Of a stretch of 64,000 nt of DNA, positions 40,415 through 49,839 are shown one piece after another; positions within the stretch are counted from its first letter, which is position 1; each line of letters opens with the position of its first letter. Both the position numbers and the translations under genes were made by a program. The DNA lies in assembly GCF_003240565.2 (NCBI RefSeq), contig NZ_CP117260.1:186001-250000 (forward strand). The letters are read 5' to 3'. A model generated the notes under the pieces. It was not told the origin of the DNA. It saw only the letters and a program-made list of their open reading frames with translations, and did not search any database. This stretch comes from Rhizobium tumorigenes. GTDB lineage: Bacteria; Pseudomonadota; Alphaproteobacteria; Rhizobiales; Rhizobiaceae.

Positions 40415-42913
40415 ATGTTGCAAACAGGCGTTAAAGCGGTCGAGGCAGAGACAAGGGACGTGATTATCCGTCTCTCCGGTATCTCCAAGTATTTCTCTGC
40501 CATCCCCGCACTCAGCGATGTGAACGTCGAGTTCTGCAAGGGCGAAGTGCACGCTATTCTCGGAGAGAACGGCGCCGGCAAATCGACGCTGATGAATATC
40601 ATCTCCGGCACGTTGCGCCCGACCGAGGGCGAAATCAGTTTCGAGGGTCGTCCGCTCCAGCAACTGACGCCCGAGATTGCGAAGTCGCTGGGGATCGGTA
40701 TCTGCTTCCAGCATCCGGCCATTCTCGAAGATCTATCAATCATGGAAAATCTGCGCGTGGCGCTTCCGTCTTCGGTTTTTGCCGGCCGGTCGCCGCAGGA
40801 GGTCGTACAGGAGGTTCTCGATACGGTCGGGCTTCAGGTGCCGCTCGGCATGCGTGCCGATAGCCTGACGGTGGCGCAGAAGCATCTGCTTGAAATCGCC
40901 AAGGCCCTGGCGCTGAAGCCACGGGTTCTCATCCTCGACGAGCCGACCGCTTCCCTCGACCAGGATTCGACCGACATGTTGTTTGGGCGCATCCGCGAAA
41001 TTGCGAGCGCCGGCACAGCGGTCATCTACATTACCCATCGCCTGGCAGAACTCCGCCAGATTGCCCATCGTGTCACGGTGTTGCGCGATGGCAAGGTGCG
41101 CGGTGCAGAAATGGTGCGGGACATCAGCGACGGTGATCTCGTCAACATGATCGTCGGGCGTACTCTGAAATCGGCCTTCCCCCCGAAGTCGCAGCGGGCA
41201 GAGGCCGAAACCAGCCTTTCCGTCAGCGGCATCAGCTCAAAGGAGCTGACAGACATCAGTTTCGACATGCCGCGCGGCCAGATCATTGGGGTCGCCGGCG
41301 TGGCTGGTAACGGCCAGCCGGAACTCATGCGCGTGCTGGCAGGATTGCATCCTACAGAGGGTACGATAACCCTTCGAGGTCGGCAGCTGACGCAGAGCGA
41401 ATTGCTGCGCGAAGCAGCCTTCATGCCATCCGACAGGCATGTGGAGGGGGTGGCAACCAGCCTCACCGTGCGCGAGAACGCGACTTTCTCGGCGCTCGAA
41501 AAATTCTCGGTCGGCGGCATCATGAGCCGCAAAAAGGAACTCGAGCAGGTCAACGCGATTTTCACCGAGCTTGCCGTGAAAGCGCCCGGCATGGAGGCGC
41601 CCATCCTGTCGCTTTCCGGTGGCAATCAGCAGAAGGTTGTCATGTCGCGGGCAATGCTCTCCGATCCCGGCCTCATCATTGCCGACGAGCCGACGCAGGG
41701 CGTAGATGTCGGTGCCCGCTTCGAAATCTATCGTATCCTGCGCGAAGTCTCCGACCGCGGCACGCCGGTCATCGTCAACTCCTCTGATGCCGTGGAGCTC
41801 GAGGGGCTGTGCGACAAGGTCATCGTCATGTCGCGCGGTCATCTGGTCGCTACACTGACTGGCGATGAGGTCACCGAAGGTCGCATCGTTGCCGCTGCCG
41901 TCAATGCCAGCACGCATGGAGGCGCCAGCGTTTCCAAGGCTGCGGAAAAGACCGGCGCGTTCCGCCATTTCCTGCAGTCCGACAACGCGCCTGCTGTGCC
42001 CCTCGCGCTCGTCACCATCCTGCTCGGGCTCTATGTCTACAGCCAGAACGACAACTTCTTCTCGGTCTACAACATCTACAACATCTTCCTCCTTGCAACG
42101 GCGCTCGGGTTCATTGCCCTCGGACAGACTGTCGCACTGCTGATGGGTGGCATCGATCTTTCCGTCGGCCCGCTCGCCGGCTTCCTCGTCGTCGTCGCCT
42201 CCTTCTTCATCAACGACGATAAGTCCTCTGTCATGATGCTGGCGGGCTTCGTGCTGATGCTTGCAGGTGCTTTCATCACAGGCACAATCAACGGGCTGTT
42301 GATCCGCTTTGCCAATTTTACGCCGATCGCCGCCACACTGGCCATGTATATCGCCATACAGGGCTTGAGCTTCCTGCTGCGCGACAATCCAGACGGCTAC
42401 ATCAGCGCGACTGTCACCGATTGGGTCAATTGGCAGTGGGGACCGTTTCCGGTCGCCTTCCTCGCATTGGTTGCCATTGCGGTCGGCGGGGAATATGTGC
42501 TGCGCCAGACAAAGGCAGGCTGGCGGCTGCGTGCCGTCGGTTCTGACGAGCATTCGGCACGCCGGGCCGGCATCCGCGTCGACCTGACGTTCATTGCGGG
42601 CTATATCGCCTGTTCGCTGCTCACCGGCCTCGGCGCAATCATGCTGATGACGCAGATCGGCGTAGGAGATCCCCGCCAGGGCATCAACTACACGCTGTCG
42701 AGCATCACGGCGGTGGTGCTGGGCGGCACCAGCCTGACCGGTGGCCGGGGAACGTTTATCGGAACGTTGCTGGGCGCAGTCCTGCTGACCGAGGTTCTGA
42801 ACGCCGTCACCTTCCTCGGGCTCAGCCAGACATTCCAGTATTTTTTCCAGGGCCTGCTGGTCGTCGCGGCTGCGCTCATCTATTCCGGCGTTCGCAGACG
42901 CGCCAGCAACTGA
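40415..42913 (+). CDS. Fused sugar ABC importer: tandem ATPase (RbsA) + permease (RbsC)
   Basis: An 832-residue natural fusion. Residues ~15-500 are a two-ATPase RbsA-type protein: GENGAGKST, LTVAQKHLLEIAKAL (degenerate first signature), LILDEPTASLD, then second half GVAGVAGNGQPELM, LSGGNQQKVVMSRAM and IADEPTQGVDVGA. Residues ~525-832 are an RbsC-type permease with about eight membrane segments (LLMGGIDLSVGPLAG, VVLGGTSLTGGRG). Normally these are separate. With the free permease at 38257 this would make a heterodimeric channel. The operon order is permease, binding protein, fusion. Confidence 0.92.
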   Translation: MLQTGVKAVEAETRDVIIRLSGISKYFSAIPALSDVNVEFCKGEVHAILGENGAGKSTLMNIISGTLRPTEGEISFEGRPLQQLTPEIAKSLGIGICFQHPAILEDLSIMENLRVALPSSVFAGRSPQEVVQEVLDTVGLQVPLGMRADSLTVAQKHLLEIAKALALKPRVLILDEPTASLDQDSTDMLFGRIREIASAGTAVIYITHRLAELRQIAHRVTVLRDGKVRGAEMVRDISDGDLVNMIVGRTLKSAFPPKSQRAEAETSLSVSGISSKELTDISFDMPRGQIIGVAGVAGNGQPELMRVLAGLHPTEGTITLRGRQLTQSELLREAAFMPSDRHVEGVATSLTVRENATFSALEKFSVGGIMSRKKELEQVNAIFTELAVKAPGMEAPILSLSGGNQQKVVMSRAMLSDPGLIIADEPTQGVDVGARFEIYRILREVSDRGTPVIVNSSDAVELEGLCDKVIVMSRGHLVATLTGDEVTEGRIVAAAVNASTHGGASVSKAAEKTGAFRHFLQSDNAPAVPLALVTILLGLYVYSQNDNFFSVYNIYNIFLLATALGFIALGQTVALLMGGIDLSVGPLAGFLVVVASFFINDDKSSVMMLAGFVLMLAGAFITGTINGLLIRFANFTPIAATLAMYIAIQGLSFLLRDNPDGYISATVTDWVNWQWGPFPVAFLALVAIAVGGEYVLRQTKAGWRLRAVGSDEHSARRAGIRVDLTFIAGYIACSLLTGLGAIMLMTQIGVGDPRQGINYTLSSITAVVLGGTSLTGGRGTFIGTLLGAVLLTEVLNAVTFLGLSQTFQYFFQGLLVVAAALIYSGVRRRASN

Positions 42914-43006
42914 GATCGCGCGGATACGCTTTTCGCCAATCCGGCTAGGGTTCCGATACCCTTTCCAGGCAGGGGCTCCGGCCAGGCCAATTGACGGTAC
43001 CCGGCA

Positions 43007-43663
43007 CTAGCGAAGCTTGGCCAGCAGCGCGTCCGCACCTTTTTCAACGCCCACCATCGAAGCTTGCATCGATCCCATGCTGGCGCCGATGTTCATTGCG
43101 CCCGGAAACTGCTTGCTGACATAGGCGAGCAACAGGCGGTTCGCTGTCGCATCGTAGACCTCGACCGCGTAGTTGACCGATCCCGTCATCGACCCTTCGC
43201 CTCCGCGGACAGCCTGGACTCCGTTGTAGACGCCGCCCGCGACGTCGAAATGGGACAGCGTCCCGAGCACAGGGGTATTTGCTTTCACGCCCGTTAGCGT
43301 CAGGTGCAGCCTGAGAGTGTTAGGCTGCGGAGCCGTCACGATGGAGAACCGCGTCTTCAGCCTCTCGGTGAATTCGGACTGCATGTAGCGCGCAAGAGCC
43401 AGTTTGTCATCGGCGGAAACCTTGCCAAACTGAGCGTCGGTGCCGGCATAGACAGTCACGGGATCCACGATGATCCTGGTATATTGTCGAAAGCTGGTGT
43501 CGCCCCGGAAAACATAGGGTTCGCGACCATTCTGGTCATTGGGATTGGGTTTCAGCGCTGACGCCGAAGCCAGTCCCTCGTAGACAACGGGACCGGCGGC
43601 TGTACATCCGGTAGTGACTGCGCACGCAAATGCAGTCGCGAAGATCGATTTGATTGATGGCAT
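43007..43663 (-). CDS. DUF3313-family lipoprotein
   Basis: A 218-residue protein. Start at ATG 43663 with GGAGG upstream; longer open sequence above it has no support. The signal ends in a lipobox-like CAVTTGC near residue 16, so it is probably a lipoprotein. The mature part has the DUF3313 pattern: YVFRGDTSFRQYTRIIVDPV, LARYMQSEFTERL, LRLHLTLTGV, and a VEVYDATANRLLLAY region. Function of the family is unknown. It follows the histidine kinase gene on the same strand after 125 bp. Confidence 0.75.
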   Translation of the reverse strand: MPSIKSIFATAFACAVTTGCTAAGPVVYEGLASASALKPNPNDQNGREPYVFRGDTSFRQYTRIIVDPVTVYAGTDAQFGKVSADDKLALARYMQSEFTERLKTRFSIVTAPQPNTLRLHLTLTGVKANTPVLGTLSHFDVAGGVYNGVQAVRGGEGSMTGSVNYAVEVYDATANRLLLAYVSKQFPGAMNIGASMGSMQASMVGVEKGADALLAKLR

Positions 43664-43788
43664 AGGAAGATAGCCTCCGGGGGGTAAGATCCAGGAATGA
43701 CCATCGGACATTTGTGTATTGCCGTGTCTTCTTTGATGTTCTGAAATGTTCGCAGCCAAGAATAACCCAACCGGGCGCTGCACGCCTG

Positions 43789-45117
43789 TCACGTTGCGGG
43801 CGGCAGCCGGATATCGGCCATCAGCCCTTTCGGCATATTGTCGAGCAACTGGAAAGTGCCATTGTGGCCTTTCTCGACGATGCCCTTGGTAATCGTCAGG
43901 CCAAGGCCAAAACCGCTCCCCATCGCTCCGCCCTGCCGGGATGCATCAGCCTTGAAGAACGGCTCGAGCACGCGGACTTTCATTTCGTCGGGAAGGCCTG
44001 GCCCGTTGTCCTTTACCGCGATCCGCACGCCTCCGTCTTCAAAACATTCGAGCGCTACGCAGACCTGATCTGCATAACGGGCGGAGTTTGACACCAGGTT
44101 GCTCACGGCTCTCGTCAGGCCTTGCGACTTGCAGATGTACACGACACGTCTCGGACCTTCGAACGTAACGTTGACGCCAGTGTCCGCAAAATCGCTGGCG
44201 ACCGTCTGGAGGAGGCTCGACAGATCGACTTTGCGAGTGTTTTCGACCTTGTCGTTGAGGAATGAAAGGCTTTCGTCGATCATCATGCCAAGAGTAGTGA
44301 CATCTCGCAGCATCAAATCCTTGAGGTCGGAATCTGCCAGCCGTTCGGCTCTCATTCGAAGCCGGGTGAGGGGCGTTCTGAGGTCATGGCTGATTGCGCG
44401 CAACAGCCTCGTGCGATCGACTGTCATCTGCTGGATACGGCTGCGCATGGTGTTGAGAGAGTTTGCAAGAATTCGGATCTCGCTCGCACCCTCGACCGTG
44501 AAGGGCTCTGCGTAGGTTTCGTTCAGGACCGTTTCTCGCTGGGCCGCCGTCGCGATGCGCTCCAGCGGCCGGGTTATCAGCCGGCTGCTGAGATAGGCCA
44601 TGATCGCCAGGGGAATGATGATCTTCAAAAGCCCGCTGGCAACAGCTGGAGCAAACCAGAGATATTTCGGAAACATAGGGGCTTCTATCGACAACGCATT
44701 GTCGTTGTCGAGCATGACGAGCAGGTTATGGCGGGGACTGGAATGCGAAAAGATTTCGCCGATCTCCGCAACAAAGGATTTGTCCAATAGCCTGCGAATG
44801 CCTGGGCGAACGTCTGCCTGGATCGGCACGACGGCAGCAGCATCGGCGAACTCCCTGGGATCGACCCGCCCCATGCGAAGCCCGACTGCCGCCGCATTGG
44901 CCAGTGCGGCATCCTCGTCCGCTCGAGAATTGGCCTTTTTGAATTGCTCCAGCACCGTCTCCACGCGACCGGCGAACAAGCCGATTTCGATCCCCTTGTC
45001 GTGACGGCCATAGATGAACGGCTCTGTGATCGTCGCGACAGCTGACACGAGTACGACGAGGAGAACGGCAAGCAGAAGTATCTGTATGCGAAGTGACGCA
45101 GAACGCAGCGATATCAC
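43789..45117 (-). CDS. Sensor histidine kinase (EnvZ-like)
   Basis: A 442-residue inner-membrane kinase. Membrane segments at about 10-30 and 155-178 flank a ~125-residue periplasmic region. A HAMP segment (SSRLITRPLERIATAAQ) leads to the phosphoacceptor helix AISHDLRTPLTRLR with His244. The ATPase domain has the N-box NLVSNSARYAD, DNGPGLP and GSGFGLGLTITKGIV. Its start overlaps the response-regulator stop by 4 bp. The signal is unknown; adjacent cell-envelope genes hint at envelope sensing (inference). Confidence 0.9.
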   Translation of the reverse strand: MISLRSASLRIQILLLAVLLVVLVSAVATITEPFIYGRHDKGIEIGLFAGRVETVLEQFKKANSRADEDAALANAAAVGLRMGRVDPREFADAAAVVPIQADVRPGIRRLLDKSFVAEIGEIFSHSSPRHNLLVMLDNDNALSIEAPMFPKYLWFAPAVASGLLKIIIPLAIMAYLSSRLITRPLERIATAAQRETVLNETYAEPFTVEGASEIRILANSLNTMRSRIQQMTVDRTRLLRAISHDLRTPLTRLRMRAERLADSDLKDLMLRDVTTLGMMIDESLSFLNDKVENTRKVDLSSLLQTVASDFADTGVNVTFEGPRRVVYICKSQGLTRAVSNLVSNSARYADQVCVALECFEDGGVRIAVKDNGPGLPDEMKVRVLEPFFKADASRQGGAMGSGFGLGLTITKGIVEKGHNGTFQLLDNMPKGLMADIRLPPAT

Positions 45118-45836
45118 AATATCCGCTCCACTTTTGCGGCAAACATGTAGCCGCCGAGCCGAACCGTCTTGATGAACGTCGGCTCCTTGAGGTTCGGCTC
45201 GATTTTCTGCCGAACCCGACTGATGTGCGCGTCGATGCTGCGCTCGATCGGTCCCGCAGTGCCCGCGTGGGTCATCGACAGCAGTTGCTCCCGCGTCAGG
45301 ATCTTGTTGGGATTTTGGCAGAAGGCCAGAAGCAGGTCGAACTCGGCAGTTGTCATCGACACCTGCGCGCCCTCGGCGTCGTGAAGCTGGCGACTGTTTG
45401 GATCTATACGCCAGCCCGAAAATGCCAGGGCGGCAAGCCCGCCATCCTGTTCCCGCACATAGGAAGCCCGGCGCAGGATGCTCTTGATTCGGGCGATGAG
45501 TTCGCGAGAATTGAACGGTTTGGTGACGTAGTCGTCCGCTCCCAGCTCTAGCCCGAGAATACGATCGATATCCTCCTGGAGCGCCGTCAGCATAATGATC
45601 GGGATGGTGCCGGAGGAGCGTAGCCTTCTGCAGATGCTGAAACCGTCTTCTCCGGGAAGCATCGCATCCAAAACGATCAGGTCGTATTTGTAGCGCGCCA
45701 GAAGGCGGTCCATGTCCGCACCGCTGTCGGCCGACGTCGCCTTGTAGCCATTGGCACAGACGAGTTCGACCAGCATTCCGGCGATTTCGGTGTCATCTTC
45801 AACGATGAGGATGTGAGCTTGGTCTGGAAATGTCAT
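45114..45836 (-). CDS. OmpR-family response regulator
   Basis: A 240-residue regulator. Start taken at ATG 45836 (MTFPDQAHILIVEDD), with GGGGAG upstream; an in-frame ATG at 45941 would add a 35-residue tail not typical of the family. Receiver residues: acidic EDD, phosphoacceptor Asp57 in IVLDAMLPGEDG, Lys106 in YVTKPF. The C-terminal OmpR winged helix has LTREQLLSMTHAG and SIDAHISRVRQKIE. It acts with the kinase encoded next to it. Confidence 0.9.
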   Translation of the reverse strand: MTFPDQAHILIVEDDTEIAGMLVELVCANGYKATSADSGADMDRLLARYKYDLIVLDAMLPGEDGFSICRRLRSSGTIPIIMLTALQEDIDRILGLELGADDYVTKPFNSRELIARIKSILRRASYVREQDGGLAALAFSGWRIDPNSRQLHDAEGAQVSMTTAEFDLLLAFCQNPNKILTREQLLSMTHAGTAGPIERSIDAHISRVRQKIEPNLKEPTFIKTVRLGGYMFAAKVERIL

Positions 45837-45930
45837 CTCGGCGGGCTCCCCGATCTCAGAGGCCAGTCTTACCGCAGTTGCAAGACGGCTGCTGGATTTA
45901 TCGGCTCCGGTCTTTTTTTCAAGCTCCAGA

Positions 45931-46335
45931 TCATATCCCACCGGCCATCCCCGTATCGACGATGATCATCGAGATATAGCAGGCGCGTGCCGCAACCATG
46001 AGAAAAAAGGCAATCCCGAGAGTGAGTGTCGCGTAGTGGCGCCCGCGGGAATACTTCGGCATGCCTTCGATGATCTTCATGAGAGATATCTTCAGAACCT
46101 TCGCAAACGTCAGAAGGCAAAAGAAGGCTGTCAGAACGAAACCGCTGACCGAGGCAGCGCCAATTATCCACAACATCAAAAGAGACCCTATCCAGAAGAG
46201 GAGTTCGCATTTTACCGCGGCGACCTGTGCAGGATCCAATCCTTGGGGGAGCCAGGTGAAAGCGGTCCTGCCAGTTGCCAACGTTTTCAGGCGACCAATG
46301 CAAAACATCGGGTCTGCGCTCCCATGACGCGTCAT
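45931..46335 (-). CDS. Small membrane protein of unknown function
   Basis: About 134 residues if started at ATG 46335 (MTRHGSADPMFC); an ATG at 46308 is an alternative and the frame is open further upstream. Three hydrophobic stretches are visible: ELLFWIGSLLMLWIIGAASV, SGFVLTAFFCLLTFAKVL and LTLGIAFFLMVAARACYISM. A basic loop (KYSRGRHY) separates the last two. No family was recognised. It lies between a receiver-like protein gene and the response regulator on the same strand and may belong to their transcription unit. Confidence 0.5.
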   Translation of the reverse strand: MTRHGSADPMFCIGRLKTLATGRTAFTWLPQGLDPAQVAAVKCELLFWIGSLLMLWIIGAASVSGFVLTAFFCLLTFAKVLKISLMKIIEGMPKYSRGRHYATLTLGIAFFLMVAARACYISMIIVDTGMAGGI

Positions 46336-46376
46336 GAAATCCGGGCGATGGCCAGAGAGATCGGAAATACGCACGC

Positions 46377-46898
46377 TCAGATGTCGATCCTCGCCATGGA
46401 ACGGCTTTTGAAAAAATGCACCGCTGCTTTGCGCCATCCCGCATAGCCGGGGTTCGCTGCAGCCTGCTTGCGGCCGAACTCCTTGACCTTCTCGGGCTCA
46501 CGGCCTGACCGGGGCACAGTGAGCGTCTTTATGCGGTTGACGAAGGCATTGACGTCGAACTGTTTGCCGCTGATCTCGGCGCTGTCGGCCGTGAGCGCCG
46601 CGTGGAAGAAGACCTCGAGGTTGACGACCGGGATCGTCATGATGTTCCGGACGATATCGATCTGCGGCCGGACTGTGACTGCCAATGCGAACGCATCCGA
46701 GCGAAGCGCATCGAACAGGTCCGGGACTGTCGTGACCGCCACCGCCGGATAGCCCGCTAGCTCTAGCCTGGCGACGATGGTGTTTGCCGCGTTGGCCGGA
46801 AGAAAGACAAGAATGGGGCGTCTGTTGTTTTTGCTCGCAGGTCCGCTCACGGCAAAGTCTCCTTGCTTGATCGCCTGGAGGCTTCTCCCGGGATCCAT
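46377..46898 (-). CDS. Hypothetical protein with degenerate receiver-like fold
   Basis: A 173-residue protein. Residues ~27-118 follow the alternating strand/helix pattern of CheY-like receivers (ILVFLPANAANTIVARLELAGY, AVAVTTVPDLFDALRS in sequence, ending AFVNRIKTL), but the phosphoacceptor Asp and the acidic pair are not visible. If it is a receiver it cannot be phosphorylated in the usual way. The tail is basic. It precedes the small membrane protein and the two-component genes on the same strand. The assignment rests on pattern only. Confidence 0.45.
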   Translation of the reverse strand: MDPGRSLQAIKQGDFAVSGPASKNNRRPILVFLPANAANTIVARLELAGYPAVAVTTVPDLFDALRSDAFALAVTVRPQIDIVRNIMTIPVVNLEVFFHAALTADSAEISGKQFDVNAFVNRIKTLTVPRSGREPEKVKEFGRKQAAANPGYAGWRKAAVHFFKSRSMARIDI

Positions 46899-47019
46899 CT
46901 GTTCGTTGGATTTTTGTTCCGTCTTTATTGCCGGGCTGCGGCGGCGACGGGATGGAGGTGACCATCCCGGATGGGCCGGGAAAGTCTCGTCTCGTCCTTC
47001 CCGGCCGTCCTGCCTGCGG

Positions 47020-47628
47020 CTAGAACTTGTAGCTGGCGCCGATCAGGACCTTGTTCTGGGTGGCGCCAAAATCGCCGACGCCGGCACCGAAATCCTTCTT
47101 GCCGAAATCCGAATAGCGATATTCGCCACGAACCAGGATGTTGTCGGTGATGGCGTGTTCGACACCTCCACCCGCAGTCCATCCAATGAGGATGTCGTCT
47201 TTCTTGCGTATAGCGGGGATGTCCAGCTTGCCGCTCGTCGCCGCGATGCCGGCAGTTGCGAAGATCAGCGTACGGTCAAGGGCATAACCGATACGACCAC
47301 GCCCGGACGCATCCCATTCAAGGTCGGTGTCCTTGTCTTTGGCGAAGTTGTAGTTGAAGTCGTTCTCAATTCCGTAGACGATGCTGCCCGACTGGAAGTT
47401 GTAGCCGGCGTGAATGCCTGCGGAGCCGTTGTCCAGATCTTCCTTGGTGCCGAGAACGGTGGTTTGATTCCAGCTATAGCCACCCTGGGCGCCGATGTAG
47501 AAACCTGACCAGTCATAGGCTGAATAAGCAGCAGGCGCTGCCTCCGGAACAACGGAAAGGTCCGCTGCCATTGCGGGTGCTGCCGACGAAATGGCGATAA
47601 TGGCAAATACGAATGACTTGATGTGCAC
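47020..47628 (-). CDS. Outer-membrane beta-barrel protein (RopB/Omp25-like)
   Basis: A 202-residue protein with a Sec signal (cleavage AMA|ADLSV, residue 22) and an 8-strand-type barrel. Typical features: YDWSGFYIGAQGGYSWNQ at the start, GIHAGYNFQSGSIVYGIEND, GRIGYALDRTLIFATAGIA, GWTAGGGVEHAI, VRGEYRYSDFG and a terminal Phe (LIGASYKF). These are hallmarks of the Omp25/Omp31/RopB family of Rhizobiales. It is monocistronic and faces the same way as the diguanylate cyclase gene behind it. Confidence 0.9.
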   Translation of the reverse strand: MHIKSFVFAIIAISSAAPAMAADLSVVPEAAPAAYSAYDWSGFYIGAQGGYSWNQTTVLGTKEDLDNGSAGIHAGYNFQSGSIVYGIENDFNYNFAKDKDTDLEWDASGRGRIGYALDRTLIFATAGIAATSGKLDIPAIRKKDDILIGWTAGGGVEHAITDNILVRGEYRYSDFGKKDFGAGVGDFGATQNKVLIGASYKF

Positions 47629-47796
47629 GGGAATGACTCTCTTTCATAGTGTGGATGCAGAGGCTGACCCCACAACGGGAGGCCGGTTCGCATCGCACTA
47701 TGCCTGAGAGCAATATTGCGGAGTGTCATTTTGTATTAAGTTATGTTCGCGGCGCGAACGGAACCACCGTTTTCGTTCGCGCCCCGGTCTCGTCGT

Positions 47797-49605
47797 TCAA
47801 TTTCGCAATGATCCCGAAGCACTGGAATCTGCCGTCTGCTGGCTCTGCGTCGGCCGGCTGTCGAACGTAACGCAGTTCCGGCCACTCGTCTTTGCAGCGT
47901 AGAGTGCTTTGTCGGCGCTGTGGATGACGTCTTCGAGATCGCGGGCCGCCGGCGTGCTGACGGCGCATCCGACGCTGGTCGTGAATGTGATCTTGTGAGC
48001 GCCGGTGTTGACGACGGTCGCCGCAATCTCTTCCCGGAGACGATTTGCGAGCATGACTGTCGCCGCTTCGTCGGTCTCGCGGAGCAGCACCACGAATTCT
48101 TCACCTCCGAACCGTGCGACCTTGTCGGTCGAGCGGATGCCGGCGCTGAGGATGTTGCCCATGGTGCGGATGACATAGTCACCCGCCGAATGGCCGAATG
48201 CATCGTTTATCCGTTTGAAATTATCGATGTCGAACATGAGAATGCTGAATGTGCCATTGCTTTTCTTGTAATAACTCCAGGCATCTTCAGCAAATTCCAG
48301 AAAGGCCCGCCGGTTGAGGAGTCCGGTGAGGCCGTCCGTATCGGCAAGGACCTGGAGGGTATGGAGATCCTGCCCGAACCGCCGCATCTTCTCCTCGGTG
48401 GTTCTCTTTTGAACCTCCACCTCGCGCTGCAGCGTATCGATCGTACTGTGGGCGTCCTGCTGGCCGGCTTCGGCCGAGCCAAGCCTTCGCAACAGGGAAC
48501 GGACCGCAGCGGAAAGCTGCAGAATATCCAGCGACCCGTGTTCACGCTCTACAGTCGTGCCATCTGTCTTGCGCCCGACGAGATCAAGGCTCTCGGCCAG
48601 GTTTTGCAGCGGCCTTGTGACAGCGCCGGACAGCACCCAGGCAATGCAGGAGGCGATTCCGGCCACTGCAAAGCCAACCAGCAAAATCTGAAGTACCAGC
48701 TTGTTCGCCGCCCCATAGATCACATCCACAGGCTTGCGGGCGGCAACCGTCCAGCCGAGACCCGGGTAGTCTCCATATCCCTTGGTCGGAACCAGCGCGG
48801 TCAACATATCCTTGCTGTCCGTCTGATCGATGAAGACCGTGCCCTGGTTGGTGCCTGCGGCCCCGAGACGGGAAACGTCGATCTTCGCCGTATTGTCGCC
48901 GATCAGCACCGAACCGTCGCGCCCGACGACCCACAGATCCGAAGGCGAACTTGGATCTTCGTTGCTGAGAACTGTCCGTCGGACATCGTCCGCCCATGTC
49001 CAGCTCATATGAGCGCCAAGCACGCCGGCAAGCGTGCCCTGCCGGTCCCGCACAGGCATGGCAACGTCTACAAAGCGAAACGGGGCATCGTTCGGAGAGG
49101 TGCGCAGCAGCTTGTCCAGCAGTTTTGCTTCGTGCACGTCCTCGACGGTGGGTTCTTTCAGTCCGTTCGCAAACCAGGGGCGGGCAGACACGGATTGACC
49201 TTCGAGCATGCCCTTGGTCGCAGCCCGCACGATACCGTCCGGAGATGCAAAGCCCAGCCAGGCGTATTCCGGCAAGCTCTCCTGAAGCCGCTGGAGAACG
49301 ACGCGCACGGCATCGGGCTCGCTCTCCCAGATCGACTCCAGCGGTGCCAAGTTGGAAATATTCTGGATTTCGCGGTAGCGCTCGAACATATGCTGGTCAA
49401 GACGCTCTGCCAGGTGGCGTGCCAGGGTCAGCAACTGCTGGTTCGCGCTGGAGACCGCATTCTGACGTGCCAGAATTGCAGCGCCGGAGGCAGCAATGCC
49501 AACTGCTCCGACGCAGGTTACAGCCGTCAGCAGCGCCATCTGTGCCCTGATCGTCAATCTGTCGCGAAGACTTTGGAAAGACCAACTGCGTAGTGAAATA
49601 TGCAC
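47797..49605 (-). CDS. Membrane diguanylate cyclase (Cache + HAMP + GGDEF)
   Basis: A 602-residue protein that would make cyclic-di-GMP. Membrane segments at about 23-45 and 303-325 flank a periplasmic dCache-like sensor (about 46-300; WLGFASPDGIVRAATKG, SARPWF, GLGWTVAARKP). A HAMP-like segment and a coiled coil lead to the GGDEF domain, which starts at DTDGLTGLLNRRAF. The active site reads GGEEF, with an RSTD inhibitory site five residues before it, so both catalysis and product feedback are expected. No EAL domain. The ligand of the sensor is unknown. Confidence 0.92.
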   Translation of the reverse strand: MHISLRSWSFQSLRDRLTIRAQMALLTAVTCVGAVGIAASGAAILARQNAVSSANQQLLTLARHLAERLDQHMFERYREIQNISNLAPLESIWESEPDAVRVVLQRLQESLPEYAWLGFASPDGIVRAATKGMLEGQSVSARPWFANGLKEPTVEDVHEAKLLDKLLRTSPNDAPFRFVDVAMPVRDRQGTLAGVLGAHMSWTWADDVRRTVLSNEDPSSPSDLWVVGRDGSVLIGDNTAKIDVSRLGAAGTNQGTVFIDQTDSKDMLTALVPTKGYGDYPGLGWTVAARKPVDVIYGAANKLVLQILLVGFAVAGIASCIAWVLSGAVTRPLQNLAESLDLVGRKTDGTTVEREHGSLDILQLSAAVRSLLRRLGSAEAGQQDAHSTIDTLQREVEVQKRTTEEKMRRFGQDLHTLQVLADTDGLTGLLNRRAFLEFAEDAWSYYKKSNGTFSILMFDIDNFKRINDAFGHSAGDYVIRTMGNILSAGIRSTDKVARFGGEEFVVLLRETDEAATVMLANRLREEIAATVVNTGAHKITFTTSVGCAVSTPAARDLEDVIHSADKALYAAKTSGRNCVTFDSRPTQSQQTADSSASGSLRN

Positions 49606-49839
49606 GTTGAGAACCCCCGCCTGCGAAGAAAGCCACCTTCAGAACTCATCCCCGTTTAAACGAGGCCGACCAACAGAACCACACCACCATTTAAAATTTA
49701 TGCACGTATGCCGCGCCGCCGACGCCCAAATTGGGACGTTCGTGGTTACAGGTCCATAGCCATCGTGCGGAAAATTGTAATGATTGCTGTCGAGGTACCG
49801 ATTCCGCGCATATGTCTTGAGCAGCATAAAGAGCTGGCG

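Noticed and set aside
41237..42553. Long minus-strand frame opposite the fused importer gene
   Set aside because: Composition is that of an antisense shadow; the plus strand holds an intact ATPase-permease.
42947..42962. AGGGT/ACCCT hairpin after the fused importer gene
   Set aside because: The stem is only 5 bp with no T-run; too weak to call a terminator.
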